Below are positions 1-7,312 of a stretch of 64,000 bases of DNA, one piece after another. Every line of letters starts with the position of its first letter. The first letter of the stretch is position 1. The notes beneath the pieces are model-generated. The model ran no database searches. It saw nothing but the letters and a program-made list of their open reading frames with translations, and was not told the DNA's origin. Both the position numbers and the translations under genes were made by a program. This DNA comes from Fictibacillus nanhaiensis (GTDB lineage Bacteria > Bacillota > Bacilli > Bacillales > Fictibacillaceae): NCBI RefSeq assembly GCF_019801215.1, contig NZ_JAHVJO010000001.1, positions 1,364,001-1,428,000 of the forward strand. The letters are read 5' to 3'.

Positions 1-918
1 TACCGCAGGTCTTCTGTCAAAGTTTCGTTCAATATGCGCAATGGATGAAGATCGGAACTTAGGAGTTTCATGCAGAACAATTGGATCAATGATTTCCACT
101 CCACGTTCACGTGCTTTTTGGGTAAGAACTTGTAAGGTTTTCTTTGTCATATAAAACAAATCTAATTCATGCGGAGTTGATTGGGTATCATCCGTGTGCT
201 CTGCGGTAAGAGCAATCGTCACTTTTTTCGCATTGGCCATCAATTCAGCCGTAACCTCAAGTTCTTGTGGAGTGAAAGAATGAAAGCCATCTATGTATAT
301 CTCACAATTCTTGATTGTTTCAGAAAAAGGAGTTTTTTCCTGCATCAATTTCAAGTAATCTTCTGAATCCAAATATTTTTCAGCAAGAGACTTCTCAAGA
401 GAACTTGAAATAATGCTTAAATCAGACAGTTTATCTTTAAGTACTTTTTTATTGTTTTCCTTCTGACCGAGCGAGAGCAGTGTTTCTGCATTCCACGACA
501 GATCTTCTGAGGTTACACAATAGCGCTTCAGTTCGGTCATCATCAATTCGAGTAATTCATAGAATCCATTTTGTTCAGAAGCTTTTTTAAAGATTTTAAG
601 TTCTTCTTTTTTATGTTCGATAATTTTTCTAAGCATCATCCGTACACCTGTGCTCGTAATGTGCAGCCTCGTCATACCTCCTGTTTCTCCGAGAACACGC
701 CAAGCGAGCCGGGAAAAACTAAACACTTGCGCCCTCATCAACCCCTGTAAACCTGGTGAAGCAGCTAATTTATACTCAGATTGAAAGGTCATCTGATCTG
801 GCACTAAATAGATGATAGGACTTCCAGATGGATCCTCTGCAAGTTTTTGCTGAATGTCTTGAAAGACAGAGTGGGACTTTCCGCTTCCGGATCGTCCCAA
901 AATAAATTGCAAGCTCAT
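1..918 (-). CDS. addB: ATP-dependent helicase/deoxyribonuclease subunit B, AddB (3' part cut by window edge)
   Basis: The first 306 codons of AddB are visible, reading off the left edge. With AddA it forms the Gram-positive RecBCD analogue that processes double-strand breaks and acts at Chi. The N-terminus shows a Walker A loop (GRSGSGKS, residues 8-15), then LVPDQMTFQ, the MRAQVFSFSRLAWRVL stretch and YIDGFHSFTPQELE, all familiar from Bacillus AddB. The nuclease and Fe-S parts would lie outside the window. The ATG at 918 follows a weak GGGGTTG leader. addA normally follows addB, so it should be just left of the window. The gene is missed by simple ORF finding because it has no stop in the window. 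Very sure of identity. Confidence 0.95.
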   Translation of the reverse strand, partial: MSLQFILGRSGSGKSHSVFQDIQQKLAEDPSGSPIIYLVPDQMTFQSEYKLAASPGLQGLMRAQVFSFSRLAWRVLGETGGMTRLHITSTGVRMMLRKIIEHKKEELKIFKKASEQNGFYELLELMMTELKRYCVTSEDLSWNAETLLSLGQKENNKKVLKDKLSDLSIISSSLEKSLAEKYLDSEDYLKLMQEKTPFSETIKNCEIYIDGFHSFTPQELEVTAELMANAKKVTIALTAEHTDDTQSTPHELDLFYMTKKTLQVLTQKARERGVEIIDPIVLHETPKFRSSSIAHIERNFDRRPAV

Positions 919-1044
919 ATTTTCAACCCCTGTTCCGCACACAATATTTCTCTTTTTATTATCTCACAATCTAGTATTAGGGCAAAGGATAGTATCGTTA
1001 AATCGAATCAAAAACCCCTGGTATTTAAAGGATATGACTGTTTA

Positions 1045-1071
1045 TAAAAAAAGAACGTTTTCGCAAACGTT
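1045..1071 (-). terminator. Intrinsic terminator downstream of the GGDEF gene at 1263
   Basis: The inverted repeat AACGTTT/AAACGTT with a 4-base loop is followed on the minus strand by seven T. It lies about 190 bases past the end of the first GGDEF gene and directly abuts the interspersed repeat at 1072-1192. Confidence 0.6.
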
Positions 1072-1192
1072 GTTGCTCTTGAAAGTGATTGATTTCCGTT
1101 TCAGAATGTTTGCTCTCCACGGGGCGTGCGGTGAGGCTCCCTCGTGCAAGCACCATTAGGAGTCTCGCACCTTGCACTCCAATCATCTTTTC
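1072..1192. repeat. Degenerate copy of a Bacillaceae interspersed intergenic repeat
   Basis: On the minus strand the block begins near GATTGGAGTGCAAGGTGCGA and ends near CGTGGAGAGCAAACATTCTG. Its outer parts (GTGCGAGACTCCT and GAGCCTCACCGCACGCCCCG) match, from memory, a repeat seen many times in intergenic regions of Bacillus and Fictibacillus genomes. The usual central palindromic part (CTGCGGG...CCCGCAGGAG) is missing or eroded here, so this looks like a decayed copy. The 61-codon open frame across it (1025-1210) is the usual false ORF of this repeat. The rest of the 919-1262 gap has a terminator and nothing else I can support. Confidence 0.55.
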
Positions 1193-1262
1193 AAAGAAGC
1201 GAATGGACAAAATGAGCCGAAAGCAAAAATCTTTTAGAAACAGCCAAAAAAAAGAAAAGCAG

Positions 1263-2339
1263 CTAAACGATCAGCTGATTTTCCTCACTTTTTAGTTTAT
1301 CTACTTTTAATGTGTTTCTACCATCTGATTTTGCTTCATAAAGCAGCGAATCTGCTCTTTGGATGATATCAGCTGGACTATCCTCTTCTGCATAAAAAGC
1401 AACGCCATAACTTAAGGTTACAGGCAGCTTCCTGTTTTGAGATGTCGTATAAGGGAATTGATACAGATGTTGATTCACTTGTTCTATCGTCTTTTTTACG
1501 ACAGATTCATTTTCTGTGTTCATGATCCAAGCAAATTCTTCTCCTCCATAACGGTATGCCGTTCCATCCTTAGAGGAAAGATATCTTTTAAATGTTGCCC
1601 CGACCATCTTAAGTACTTCATCACCGATAACATGTCCATGTGCGTCGTTAAATCGTTTAAAGTGGTCAATATCACAGAGCACTAACGTAAACGGAGTTTT
1701 CAGCTTTGTTCTCTCTAAAACATCTTCCTGAAACTTTCGATGATTCAGTAAGCCTGTTAAATAATCTTGAACGGATTGCAATTGATACATGTTTTTCTCA
1801 AAATAATATTGCCTTTCTTTAGAAGCGATAATCCCGCCATACAAGGCAATCAGCCACAGAAACGTACTTTTCATAAAAAAGTTAAAAAAGGTTTCTGTAC
1901 TTTGAATACCACCATCTCGAATAAAGAAGAACAAGTACATGGAAAAACTTAAAGCCGCTAAAACAAATGATCCTCTTAGTCTCCAATAAAGAGCCGCATG
2001 GATAACAATTAAATAGCCGACAGGCATAAACGGACTTTCCGATCCACCTGTAAGTGCCATTAGCCATATGTAACAGACGAAATCAAACACGATACCCCCA
2101 CGCGTAAATAGGCGATAGTACAATGATTTTTCATGAAAACGGTACAAGACAAACTGTGTTGCTGTCATATAGACAATCCCAATAGTTAAAAGGATAAGAA
2201 AAGTATCATGATTAAAGTGTAAAACATCTGCAATAGGAGGGTAATAAAATAACGGAATACATAAAACTAGAAAGAACCACCGTAATAAAGACGAGATGGT
2301 TTCTGATCGATGTTCGGTAATAACAAAAAACTCTCTCAT
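1263..2339 (-). CDS. Membrane-bound GGDEF diguanylate cyclase
   Basis: A 358-residue membrane protein predicted to make cyclic-di-GMP from two GTP. Residues 1-175 hold about six hydrophobic segments with no recognisable soluble sensor domain. A GGDEF domain follows from about residue 190, with DIDHFKRFND near 223-232 and the active-site GGEEF at 265-269. The inhibitory RxxD I-site expected five residues before GGEEF is absent (SKDG there). I place the start at the ATG at 2339, because GAGGGAG lies about 8 bases before it; an upstream ATG would put that ribosome site inside the coding region. It is transcribed in the same direction as a second GGDEF gene 110 bases upstream. Signal and output are not known from sequence. 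Confidence 0.85.
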   Translation of the reverse strand: MREFFVITEHRSETISSLLRWFFLVLCIPLFYYPPIADVLHFNHDTFLILLTIGIVYMTATQFVLYRFHEKSLYYRLFTRGGIVFDFVCYIWLMALTGGSESPFMPVGYLIVIHAALYWRLRGSFVLAALSFSMYLFFFIRDGGIQSTETFFNFFMKSTFLWLIALYGGIIASKERQYYFEKNMYQLQSVQDYLTGLLNHRKFQEDVLERTKLKTPFTLVLCDIDHFKRFNDAHGHVIGDEVLKMVGATFKRYLSSKDGTAYRYGGEEFAWIMNTENESVVKKTIEQVNQHLYQFPYTTSQNRKLPVTLSYGVAFYAEEDSPADIIQRADSLLYEAKSDGRNTLKVDKLKSEENQLIV

Positions 2340-2452
2340 GCTGCCATCTCCCTCTGCATTTTTCATGATAGGATTTTAAAAACATCATATGGTCTTTCTT
2401 TACTAATCATACTTTTACTTACAAATCATTTAAACCATACTTTAGTAGCAAT

Positions 2453-3388
2453 TTACGCTTTAACTTCCCTTTTTTTGCTGTACATCCGTTCGTCTGCTAG
2501 CTGAAGGTAATAATCAATGTTTTCACATGCATCACTTAATAGCTCAATCGCTCCATAGGCTAGTGAGATTGATGAGTTCCATGCAATAAGTTGACTTTCT
2601 AATTTTTCTACAAGTATGTACGCTTCGGTCTCAGTTAGGCCAGGCAGTAAATAAACAAATTCATCTCCTCCAAACCGGAACCCAGACGACAATTTCAACC
2701 TCTTTGATAATTCTGCAATCAGCTGCAGAAGTTCATCACCTGCATGATGACCATACTCGTCGTTTATATGTTTAAAGTTATTAATATCAAACATGACGAG
2801 TGTAATTGGCTTTTTGTAAGTATGAGCGTTATTGATTTCCTTCTCTAAACAATCATAAAAATAGCGGCGGTTATAAAGGTTTGTTAATGGATCACGGATA
2901 CTGATCTCTTTCAGATCTTTAAACTGCTGAGAAGAATAACCACTCAAAAAGCCTGTAATAGAACGGTGTGCCACAGTGTTCCAACGATCTAACATAAATA
3001 ACTGAACATGTATGGGCTCTTTTTTCATAAGCCCTTTTATTTCAGTTAATACCGCTTCTCTTATACTCGTTGCAAAGCAAGCAAGTGCCTGATGGGGAAT
3101 ATGCTGATGTTTAAAGAAATGAATTCCTGAACGGAAAGCCAATGCCTCCGCTTGGTTCAAGAAGAACCGAAACCGATCCTCCCCCAGAAATACTGCATGT
3201 ACAGTTCCACGAAGGAACTTCCAAAGAACTTTTTCGTACTGTTGTACAAATCCATTCATGAATGTGGTGAAGTCATCATATTTTCTTAAATCTTCATTAT
3301 GTGTATGTAACATCCTTGGTATGGACTTCATAATCCTTGTAAAAATGTTCTTTTTGAGTGTGCGAATTTCTAGTTGGAAATCTTCCAT
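2453..3388 (-). CDS. Soluble GGDEF diguanylate cyclase under c-di-GMP riboswitch control
   Basis: A 311-residue cytoplasmic protein. Residues 1-155 are a helical N-terminal region that I do not recognise. The GGDEF domain follows, with FDINNFKHINDEYGHHAGDE at about 200-219 and an intact GGDEF at 240-244, so cyclase activity is likely. There is no RxxD I-site before it (LKLS at 231-234). The leader holds a c-di-GMP-I riboswitch and a terminator, implying that transcription responds to its own product. The ATG at 3388 has GAGGGG eight bases upstream. The next gene downstream is the membrane GGDEF protein. Confidence is high for the enzyme family, low for the N-terminal role. Confidence 0.88.
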   Translation of the reverse strand: MEDFQLEIRTLKKNIFTRIMKSIPRMLHTHNEDLRKYDDFTTFMNGFVQQYEKVLWKFLRGTVHAVFLGEDRFRFFLNQAEALAFRSGIHFFKHQHIPHQALACFATSIREAVLTEIKGLMKKEPIHVQLFMLDRWNTVAHRSITGFLSGYSSQQFKDLKEISIRDPLTNLYNRRYFYDCLEKEINNAHTYKKPITLVMFDINNFKHINDEYGHHAGDELLQLIAELSKRLKLSSGFRFGGDEFVYLLPGLTETEAYILVEKLESQLIAWNSSISLAYGAIELLSDACENIDYYLQLADERMYSKKREVKA

Positions 3389-3422
3389 TTTTGCAACCCC
3401 TCAAATCATAAAAATTACATAC

Positions 3423-3455
3423 AAAAAGCCATTACCCAAAAATAGGGAAATGGCT
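3423..3455 (-). terminator. Riboswitch expression platform terminator
   Basis: On the minus strand AGCCATT-T-CCC pairs with GGG-T-AATGGCT (plus coordinates 3427-3437 and about 3445-3455) and is followed by TTTTT. An alternative 7-bp stem, AGGGAAA (3462-3468) with TTTCCCT (3444-3450), would consume part of the terminator's 5' arm, so the two structures exclude each other. The antiterminator arm also overlaps the 3' strand of riboswitch helix P1. Confidence 0.75.
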
Positions 3456-3465
3456 CATCCGTTTC

Positions 3466-3558
3466 CCTTTGGCAACCGGCTACCATCGTATGTTTACATA
3501 CTTTAGGCCCATAGCTTTGCGTCCCAGCTTTTCAACTGGTTTGCCCTTATTACAAAGG
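3466..3558 (-). promoter_or_regulatory. Cyclic-di-GMP-I (GEMM) riboswitch aptamer
   Basis: The minus-strand RNA contains the class hallmarks in order: AAGGGCAAACC, a hairpin CAGTTGAAAAGCTG, then GGGACGCAAAGCTA, GGGCCTAAAG, and a second arm ending in GGTAGCCGGTTGCC. Helix P1 is CCTTTG (3553-3558) with CAAAGG (3466-3471). The 3' P1 strand overlaps the antiterminator. I infer that bound c-di-GMP holds P1, blocks the antiterminator and lets the terminator form, an OFF switch for the GGDEF gene at 2453-3388. Identity as GEMM-I is confident; the sign of regulation is inferred from pairing only. Confidence 0.9.
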
Positions 3559-3577
3559 TTTCTATTCATTTATAGAT

Positions 3578-3607
3578 AGTATATCCTATAAAGGTAAAAA
3601 GTGCCAA
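3578..3607 (-). promoter_or_regulatory. SigA-type promoter for the riboswitch-GGDEF transcript
   Basis: Minus-strand TTGGCA (3602-3607), an 18-base spacer and TATACT (3578-3583) stand about 20 bases upstream of the aptamer's first helix, a fitting place for the transcription start. Confidence 0.5.
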
Positions 3608-3632
3608 TACTTTTTATGGGTATTTTATACTA

Positions 3633-4286
3633 TTATTTTATACCCTTGTTTTTGGCTAATTTTAACTTACGATAGTATCTATACCCCATTCGAACTAAAT
3701 TTAAAACAAAATAAGGAATTTGGATCGGAAAACGATACAAAGTTCTTTTATAAAAGGAGAAATAAGCTTTTCTTAAATCTTTCCATTTCCGGCACATTTC
3801 TCTTTTATAAAAATCAGAAACATCCACAATGATTCCTTTTCCATTTGAGATCATCACATTCTTTCCATGTACATCACTGGGATAAAGCCCTTGTTTTTCA
3901 GCGTATTGAATGGCAGCATCGATATCATGAATGACGCTCTCTGGAATTCTAATTCCTTTATGAACACAATCATAAAGGGTAATACCTTCAATTCGCTTCA
4001 AAATAAGAAATCTTTTTTCTGTATAATAGCAAAGTGAATATCCAGGATGTTCCCCTAAACGCGCATATGCTTTTTTTTCTTCAAGAAGACCCTGTTCTCC
4101 CCGTCCGTAAATTTTCACAACATATAATGGATAGTCTGGATGAAAAAAAACAGCTGCATAATTTCCACAGCCTAACATCTTCCACGGATGAGGTGTATGA
4201 ACGGGGCATACCGGATCAAATGGACTACGGCTTTCTATCATGATTTCTTTATTCAATTGTCTCGCGAGTTGTATAAACTGTTCCAT
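3633..4286 (-). CDS. YrzF-like small protein-kinase-fold protein
   Basis: A 217-residue protein with a shortened Ser/Thr kinase or lipopolysaccharide-kinase-like fold. Visible motifs are a glycine-rich loop (GCGNYAAVF), the lysine in VVKIYG, a catalytic loop DVHGKNVMI (HGKN in place of HRDxxxxN) and a metal-binding IIVDVSDF (DVS in place of DFG). This pattern resembles Bacillus YrzF. The C-terminal 50 residues are basic and aromatic. The ATG at 4286 sits six bases after GAGG; the TTG four codons upstream would overlap the ribosome site. Substrate unknown. It has no obvious operon partner. Kinase activity is plausible but not proven by the diverged motifs. Confidence 0.7.
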   Translation of the reverse strand: MEQFIQLARQLNKEIMIESRSPFDPVCPVHTPHPWKMLGCGNYAAVFFHPDYPLYVVKIYGRGEQGLLEEKKAYARLGEHPGYSLCYYTEKRFLILKRIEGITLYDCVHKGIRIPESVIHDIDAAIQYAEKQGLYPSDVHGKNVMISNGKGIIVDVSDFYKREMCRKWKDLRKAYFSFYKRTLYRFPIQIPYFVLNLVRMGYRYYRKLKLAKNKGIK

Positions 4287-4391
4287 TCGTTTCCTCAATT
4301 TCTGATTTCTTCCGTGCTTACAGGATTTTATGCACTACGTATATTGTATACAGAAGGTACTTAAAAGGAAACTAATAGGGATGTGTGTTTC

Positions 4392-4751
4392 TTAGCTTGT
4401 TGTGACTCGAAGATAGGTTAACATGAGGGTTTCAGCCTTGTTTCTTAAGTGGACATTCGGAAATCTCATAATTTCCCGATATCCCCGAATGAATATTTCG
4501 TATTCTGTAATATCATTGTCACGCCGGCCATCCATCACTTTAATCTTTCTTTTCTGAAGGTCTAACCTAACATCATGCAGATCTTTACTAACTTGATTCA
4601 TCATTTGTTCGATCAATAGAATATACGGCTGCTTCAACTTAAACGGAGAGCGGTTCACAACCTGTAGGTCCCGATTAAAGAGCGTTAATACAATCGGATA
4701 CATGACAAACTTTTCAATGAGAGAACGCTCTTCTTCATTTCCGTATTGCAT
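4392..4751 (-). CDS. Conserved Bacillus protein, YhjD-like (unknown function)
   Basis: A 119-residue soluble, charged protein with mostly helical character, no signal peptide and no cysteine pair. It somewhat recalls the YhjD family of Bacillus, but I am not certain. There is a good ribosome site (GGAGGGGAAGAC) before the ATG. It is 16 bases downstream of the small WYL-like gene in the same direction, so they are probably co-transcribed. No catalytic motif can be seen. Confidence 0.6.
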   Translation of the reverse strand: MQYGNEEERSLIEKFVMYPIVLTLFNRDLQVVNRSPFKLKQPYILLIEQMMNQVSKDLHDVRLDLQKRKIKVMDGRRDNDITEYEIFIRGYREIMRFPNVHLRNKAETLMLTYLRVTTS

Positions 4752-4767
4752 GTCTTCCCCTCCAATC

Positions 4768-4977
4768 TTAAGAAGATGAAAATCTAAATTGTACAGATAA
4801 AATATTATTTAGGTTAAAAGTTCGTATTTGCTTCCGAACGCTACAATAGGCGGTTATCAGTTTCCCGTCGTACGCATATGGGGTAACGAGCCTGTGAGTA
4901 ATCACACCCTTATCCGAAACATAGATCATCTCTATCGCTCCCCTTTCCTGGATGCATCTCAAAAACATGTTCGTCAT
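4768..4977 (-). CDS. Small WYL-like protein
   Basis: A 69-residue protein that resembles the C-terminal half of a WYL domain: RGAIEMIYVSDKGVITHR, then VTPYAYDGKLITAYCSVR and a terminal IRTFNLNNILSVQF. WYL domains sense ligands in transcription factors and CRISPR/defence regulators, but here there is no DNA-binding part, so its role is open. The ATG at 4977 follows AAAGGAGG with proper spacing; a longer frame would include the ribosome site. It is the probable first gene of a two-gene unit with the 119-residue protein. Confidence 0.65.
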   Translation of the reverse strand: MTNMFLRCIQERGAIEMIYVSDKGVITHRLVTPYAYDGKLITAYCSVRKQIRTFNLNNILSVQFRFSSS

Positions 4978-5033
4978 GATAAAACCTCCTTTTTTTATAT
5001 TATATGCGAACAAACGTTCTTTTTATACTAGAA

Positions 5034-5062
5034 AAAAATACCTGCCTTATATGGCAGATATT
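5034..5062 (-). terminator. Terminator after the RsbRD-like gene
   Basis: ATCTGCC/GGCAGGT stem (one G-T pair) with a 6-base loop followed by seven T on the minus strand, immediately after the stop codon at 5071. Confidence 0.7.
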
Positions 5063-5070
5063 TTGCATGA

Positions 5071-5901
5071 TTAATTTGGTTGAGGAGCGATTCCCATGGC
5101 TTCAAGTTCTTGATAGAGATTACCGGAAATTGAGATTTCTTCAAAACTGATGCCAAGAGAAACGACAGTTTGCGCTAACTCAGGACGCATTCCGCTCAGT
5201 GTAACCTTTACTCCTAACAGTTTAAGTGAATTGATGACTTTAAATAAATTATGAGCCACCATCGTATCAATAACAGGTACGCCAGATAAGTCGATAAATA
5301 AATGCTCCACTTGAAGCTCCGTACATTTCTCTAAAGAAGTTTCCATAATTAATTTTGACCGGTGTGTATCAATCGTACCTACAAGTGGAAGCACCGCAAC
5401 AGACCTTGTTAACCTGACAACGGGAACAGAAAGCTCTTCGATCGCTTCTCGAGCAAGGCCGAGTACTCGGTTGTTCTTTTCAACATAAGCCAAACTGAAT
5501 GCATGTACCGTTTCATCCAATAAAGGATCGATGATTGAAGCGGCTTTTAACACCGTTTGTACGGAGAAGTTTTCATTATCAATTTCGTTACGTATAAAAT
5601 CCCATAAAACCACTCTGTAGTAACGAGTGCTCTTTAAAGCCATATCTAAAGGTATTTCGAATTGAACAGCGAGTTCACCATATTTGTGTCCCCACGCAAT
5701 AAAACGTCTTTCAACATCCTCTAAATCTTGATAGAGAGCTTCGCCAAAGAAGGTGAAAAGTTCTCCTCGAATCTCAAGAACTTCGTCTGTCAAAGGAGAG
5801 GTATGTTCTCCATGTTTCTTCTTTGTTTCATCAATTTTTCTAGCGAAATCGTATTTATGCTTAACTATTTTCTCCCCTAATTCACGCAATTGACTTTCCA
5901 T
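5071..5901 (-). CDS. rsbRD: RsbR-family stressosome protein (RsbRD-like, STAS domain)
   Basis: A 276-residue co-antagonist of the stressosome, the cytoplasmic complex that releases the RsbT kinase and so activates SigB under stress. Residues 1-150 form the helical variable N-domain; residues 160-272 form a STAS domain beginning SVPVVRLTRSVAVLPLVG. The two threonines phosphorylated in RsbR paralogs appear to be conserved, in GTIDTHRSKL and in VPVIDTMVAHNLF. The N-domain is most like the RsbRD (YqhA) branch. It stands alone, without rsbS or rsbT neighbours. A SigB-like promoter lies upstream. Family assignment is firm; the paralog letter is less so. Confidence 0.82.
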   Translation of the reverse strand: MESQLRELGEKIVKHKYDFARKIDETKKKHGEHTSPLTDEVLEIRGELFTFFGEALYQDLEDVERRFIAWGHKYGELAVQFEIPLDMALKSTRYYRVVLWDFIRNEIDNENFSVQTVLKAASIIDPLLDETVHAFSLAYVEKNNRVLGLAREAIEELSVPVVRLTRSVAVLPLVGTIDTHRSKLIMETSLEKCTELQVEHLFIDLSGVPVIDTMVAHNLFKVINSLKLLGVKVTLSGMRPELAQTVVSLGISFEEISISGNLYQELEAMGIAPQPN

Positions 5902-5953
5902 TTCTCTCTAATCCCCCTATAGAAATCTAAATGATTGCAAACCCCAAATATAT

Positions 5954-5979
5954 ATACCACTATTATACTAGTGATAAAC
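5954..5979 (-). promoter_or_regulatory. Candidate SigB promoter of the RsbRD-like gene
   Basis: Minus-strand GTTTAT (5974-5979), a 14-base spacer and TGGTAT (5954-5959) match the general stress consensus GTTTAA-N12-14-GGGTAT at 10 of 12 positions. It is 53 bases upstream of the start codon. SigB control of a SigB regulator would be self-reinforcing. Confidence 0.45.
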
Positions 5980-6043
5980 CTATTTTTTTAAAAAATGCTA
6001 ATTTTATGTCGTGTTTTGCGAAAATAGCTAGTAAGGAGGTACT

Positions 6044-6406
6044 ATGAGGCTTTTGATTGGATTTCTTTTCGGATTATTTGCGATGTCTCATTGGTCAACC
6101 TATGCATATGCATGGGAACTAAGAGCCGTCTCACCCATTGAAAGGGTCGGAGCTGTATTAACAGGGGTAGCCATCTTAATCATACTCTTGTTGTTCATTT
6201 ATAAACGCTATAACTCTTCTTATTTTCACGGATTCCTGGCAGCTATCGGCTTATTCCTAACGGTTGATAACATCTTATTTCATTGGGTGTTTCAATTGCA
6301 CCGTATAACGAGCGGACCTGAAGCAAATTGGCTTGAACCTGTTTTCATCATGATCGGTGCAGGATTCGTGTATTACGCCTGGAAAAATGAACAACCACAG
6401 AATTAA
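6044..6406 (+). CDS. DUF2243-like small membrane protein
   Basis: A 120-residue integral membrane protein with about four hydrophobic segments. The core TVDNILFHWVFQLHRI followed by WLEPVFIMIG resembles the DNxLFHxxxQxH segment of DUF2243 proteins, whose function is unknown. A strong AGGAGGT stands before the ATG. Its stop codon overlaps that of the convergent amidase gene by four bases, so the two transcripts run into each other. Confidence 0.65.
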   Translation: MRLLIGFLFGLFAMSHWSTYAYAWELRAVSPIERVGAVLTGVAILIILLLFIYKRYNSSYFHGFLAAIGLFLTVDNILFHWVFQLHRITSGPEANWLEPVFIMIGAGFVYYAWKNEQPQN

Positions 6407-7041
6407 TCATGTTCAATAAACACCTCAAATCCGGCAGTTTTTGCTTTTAGAGCGAGTTTTTCAGCGTTCTCTCGTGAGGAAAATGCACCGATTTGAACTT
6501 TGTGATGTTTATGTGATTCAGATTTTTCTCTTTTCAGAAATTGTTTTTTCATTTCACGTTTTACATCTTCAATAAAACCAGGGAACGTTTTATCATACTG
6601 ATGAAAGCTGTTTAAAGGATCTGTTCTTCGCTTCGGATCAAGCTGGAAATGTCCTTTAATATGATGGTTCGCGTCCCATTTATACGTTTTACACAAATAG
6701 GCAAAGAACCAAACGTACCTTAAATAAGCTTCTTGAAAGTCAATCGAAGGACCATAGCACAGCTCAACACCGATTGACCATTCATTGGCGTCAGACAAAT
6801 TAGATCGCACATGCCATGCTTTTTCATGTAAAGGAATGATTACTAAGATTTGTTTGTCATCAATAAAAACATGAGCTGACGATGCCAGTTGCTTGCTGTT
6901 GAAGTATAAAAAGTTTTGCATGGCAGTTGAGTCTGGATTTCCAGTGTCGTGCGCAACGGCATATCGGGGAACCCGATTGCCGCCAGGTCGCTGCTTTAAA
7001 TTTTTTTGTAAGTATTGATTCGTAATCGTGTACTGTTTCAT
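6403..7041 (-). CDS. N-acetylmuramoyl-L-alanine amidase with SPOR domain
   Basis: A 212-residue cell-wall hydrolase. Residues 20-160 form an Amidase_2 domain with likely zinc ligands in RYAVAHDTGN and in GHFQLDPKRRTDP; SSAHVFIDD and EWSIGVELCYG are also typical. Residues 178-212 (HKVQIGAFSSRENAEKLALK) form a SPOR peptidoglycan-binding motif. There is no signal peptide, as in phage-type or CwlA/XlyA-type amidases, so it may leave with mother-cell lysis or a holin. The ATG has CACAATTTCC context reading back to GGAGGTGT. It is downstream of a 35-residue membrane peptide gene. Good confidence. Confidence 0.85.
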   Translation of the reverse strand: MKQYTITNQYLQKNLKQRPGGNRVPRYAVAHDTGNPDSTAMQNFLYFNSKQLASSAHVFIDDKQILVIIPLHEKAWHVRSNLSDANEWSIGVELCYGPSIDFQEAYLRYVWFFAYLCKTYKWDANHHIKGHFQLDPKRRTDPLNSFHQYDKTFPGFIEDVKREMKKQFLKREKSESHKHHKVQIGAFSSRENAEKLALKAKTAGFEVFIEHD

Positions 7042-7084
7042 TCATACACCTCCACAATTTCCTATCTCTATAAGGTGTTTTAAA

Positions 7085-7111
7085 AAAGTAAAAAAGAGCC
7101 ATTTAGGCCCT
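7085..7111 (-). terminator. Terminator after the 35-residue membrane peptide gene
   Basis: Minus-strand GGGCC-TAAAT-GGCTC stem with one G-T pair followed by six T, starting three bases after the stop codon. Confidence 0.6.
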
Positions 7112-7113
7112 TT

Positions 7114-7221
7114 TTACATTCCACCTGGTTGCGATTGTGTCGTGATCGCCCAGATCCAATAAGCTATTCCGATTAAAAAACCGATACTAAGAAGTACAAA
7201 AAACAACGTTGTATTTTTCAT
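7114..7221 (-). CDS. Short single-pass membrane peptide (35 residues)
   Basis: Too short for a normal ORF cut-off. The peptide starts MKNTTLFFVLLSIGFLIG and ends TTQSQPGGM, with one membrane span at about residues 6-26. An AAGGGG lies nine bases before the ATG and a terminator follows the stop, which support a real gene. A second ATG four bases upstream is in another frame. Function unknown; such peptides are common in Bacillus. Confidence 0.6.
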   Translation of the reverse strand: MKNTTLFFVLLSIGFLIGIAYWIWAITTQSQPGGM

Positions 7222-7312
7222 TCATTTATTCCCCTTAACCCTTTTACTTTCTTTCTTATTAAATATAAACTATCATATAGAAAGAGAAGAAACAAAAAGC
7301 AAGGGTGTTTAC

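Noticed and set aside
1025-1210. 61-codon open frame on the minus strand
   Set aside because: It is the usual false ORF within the interspersed repeat.
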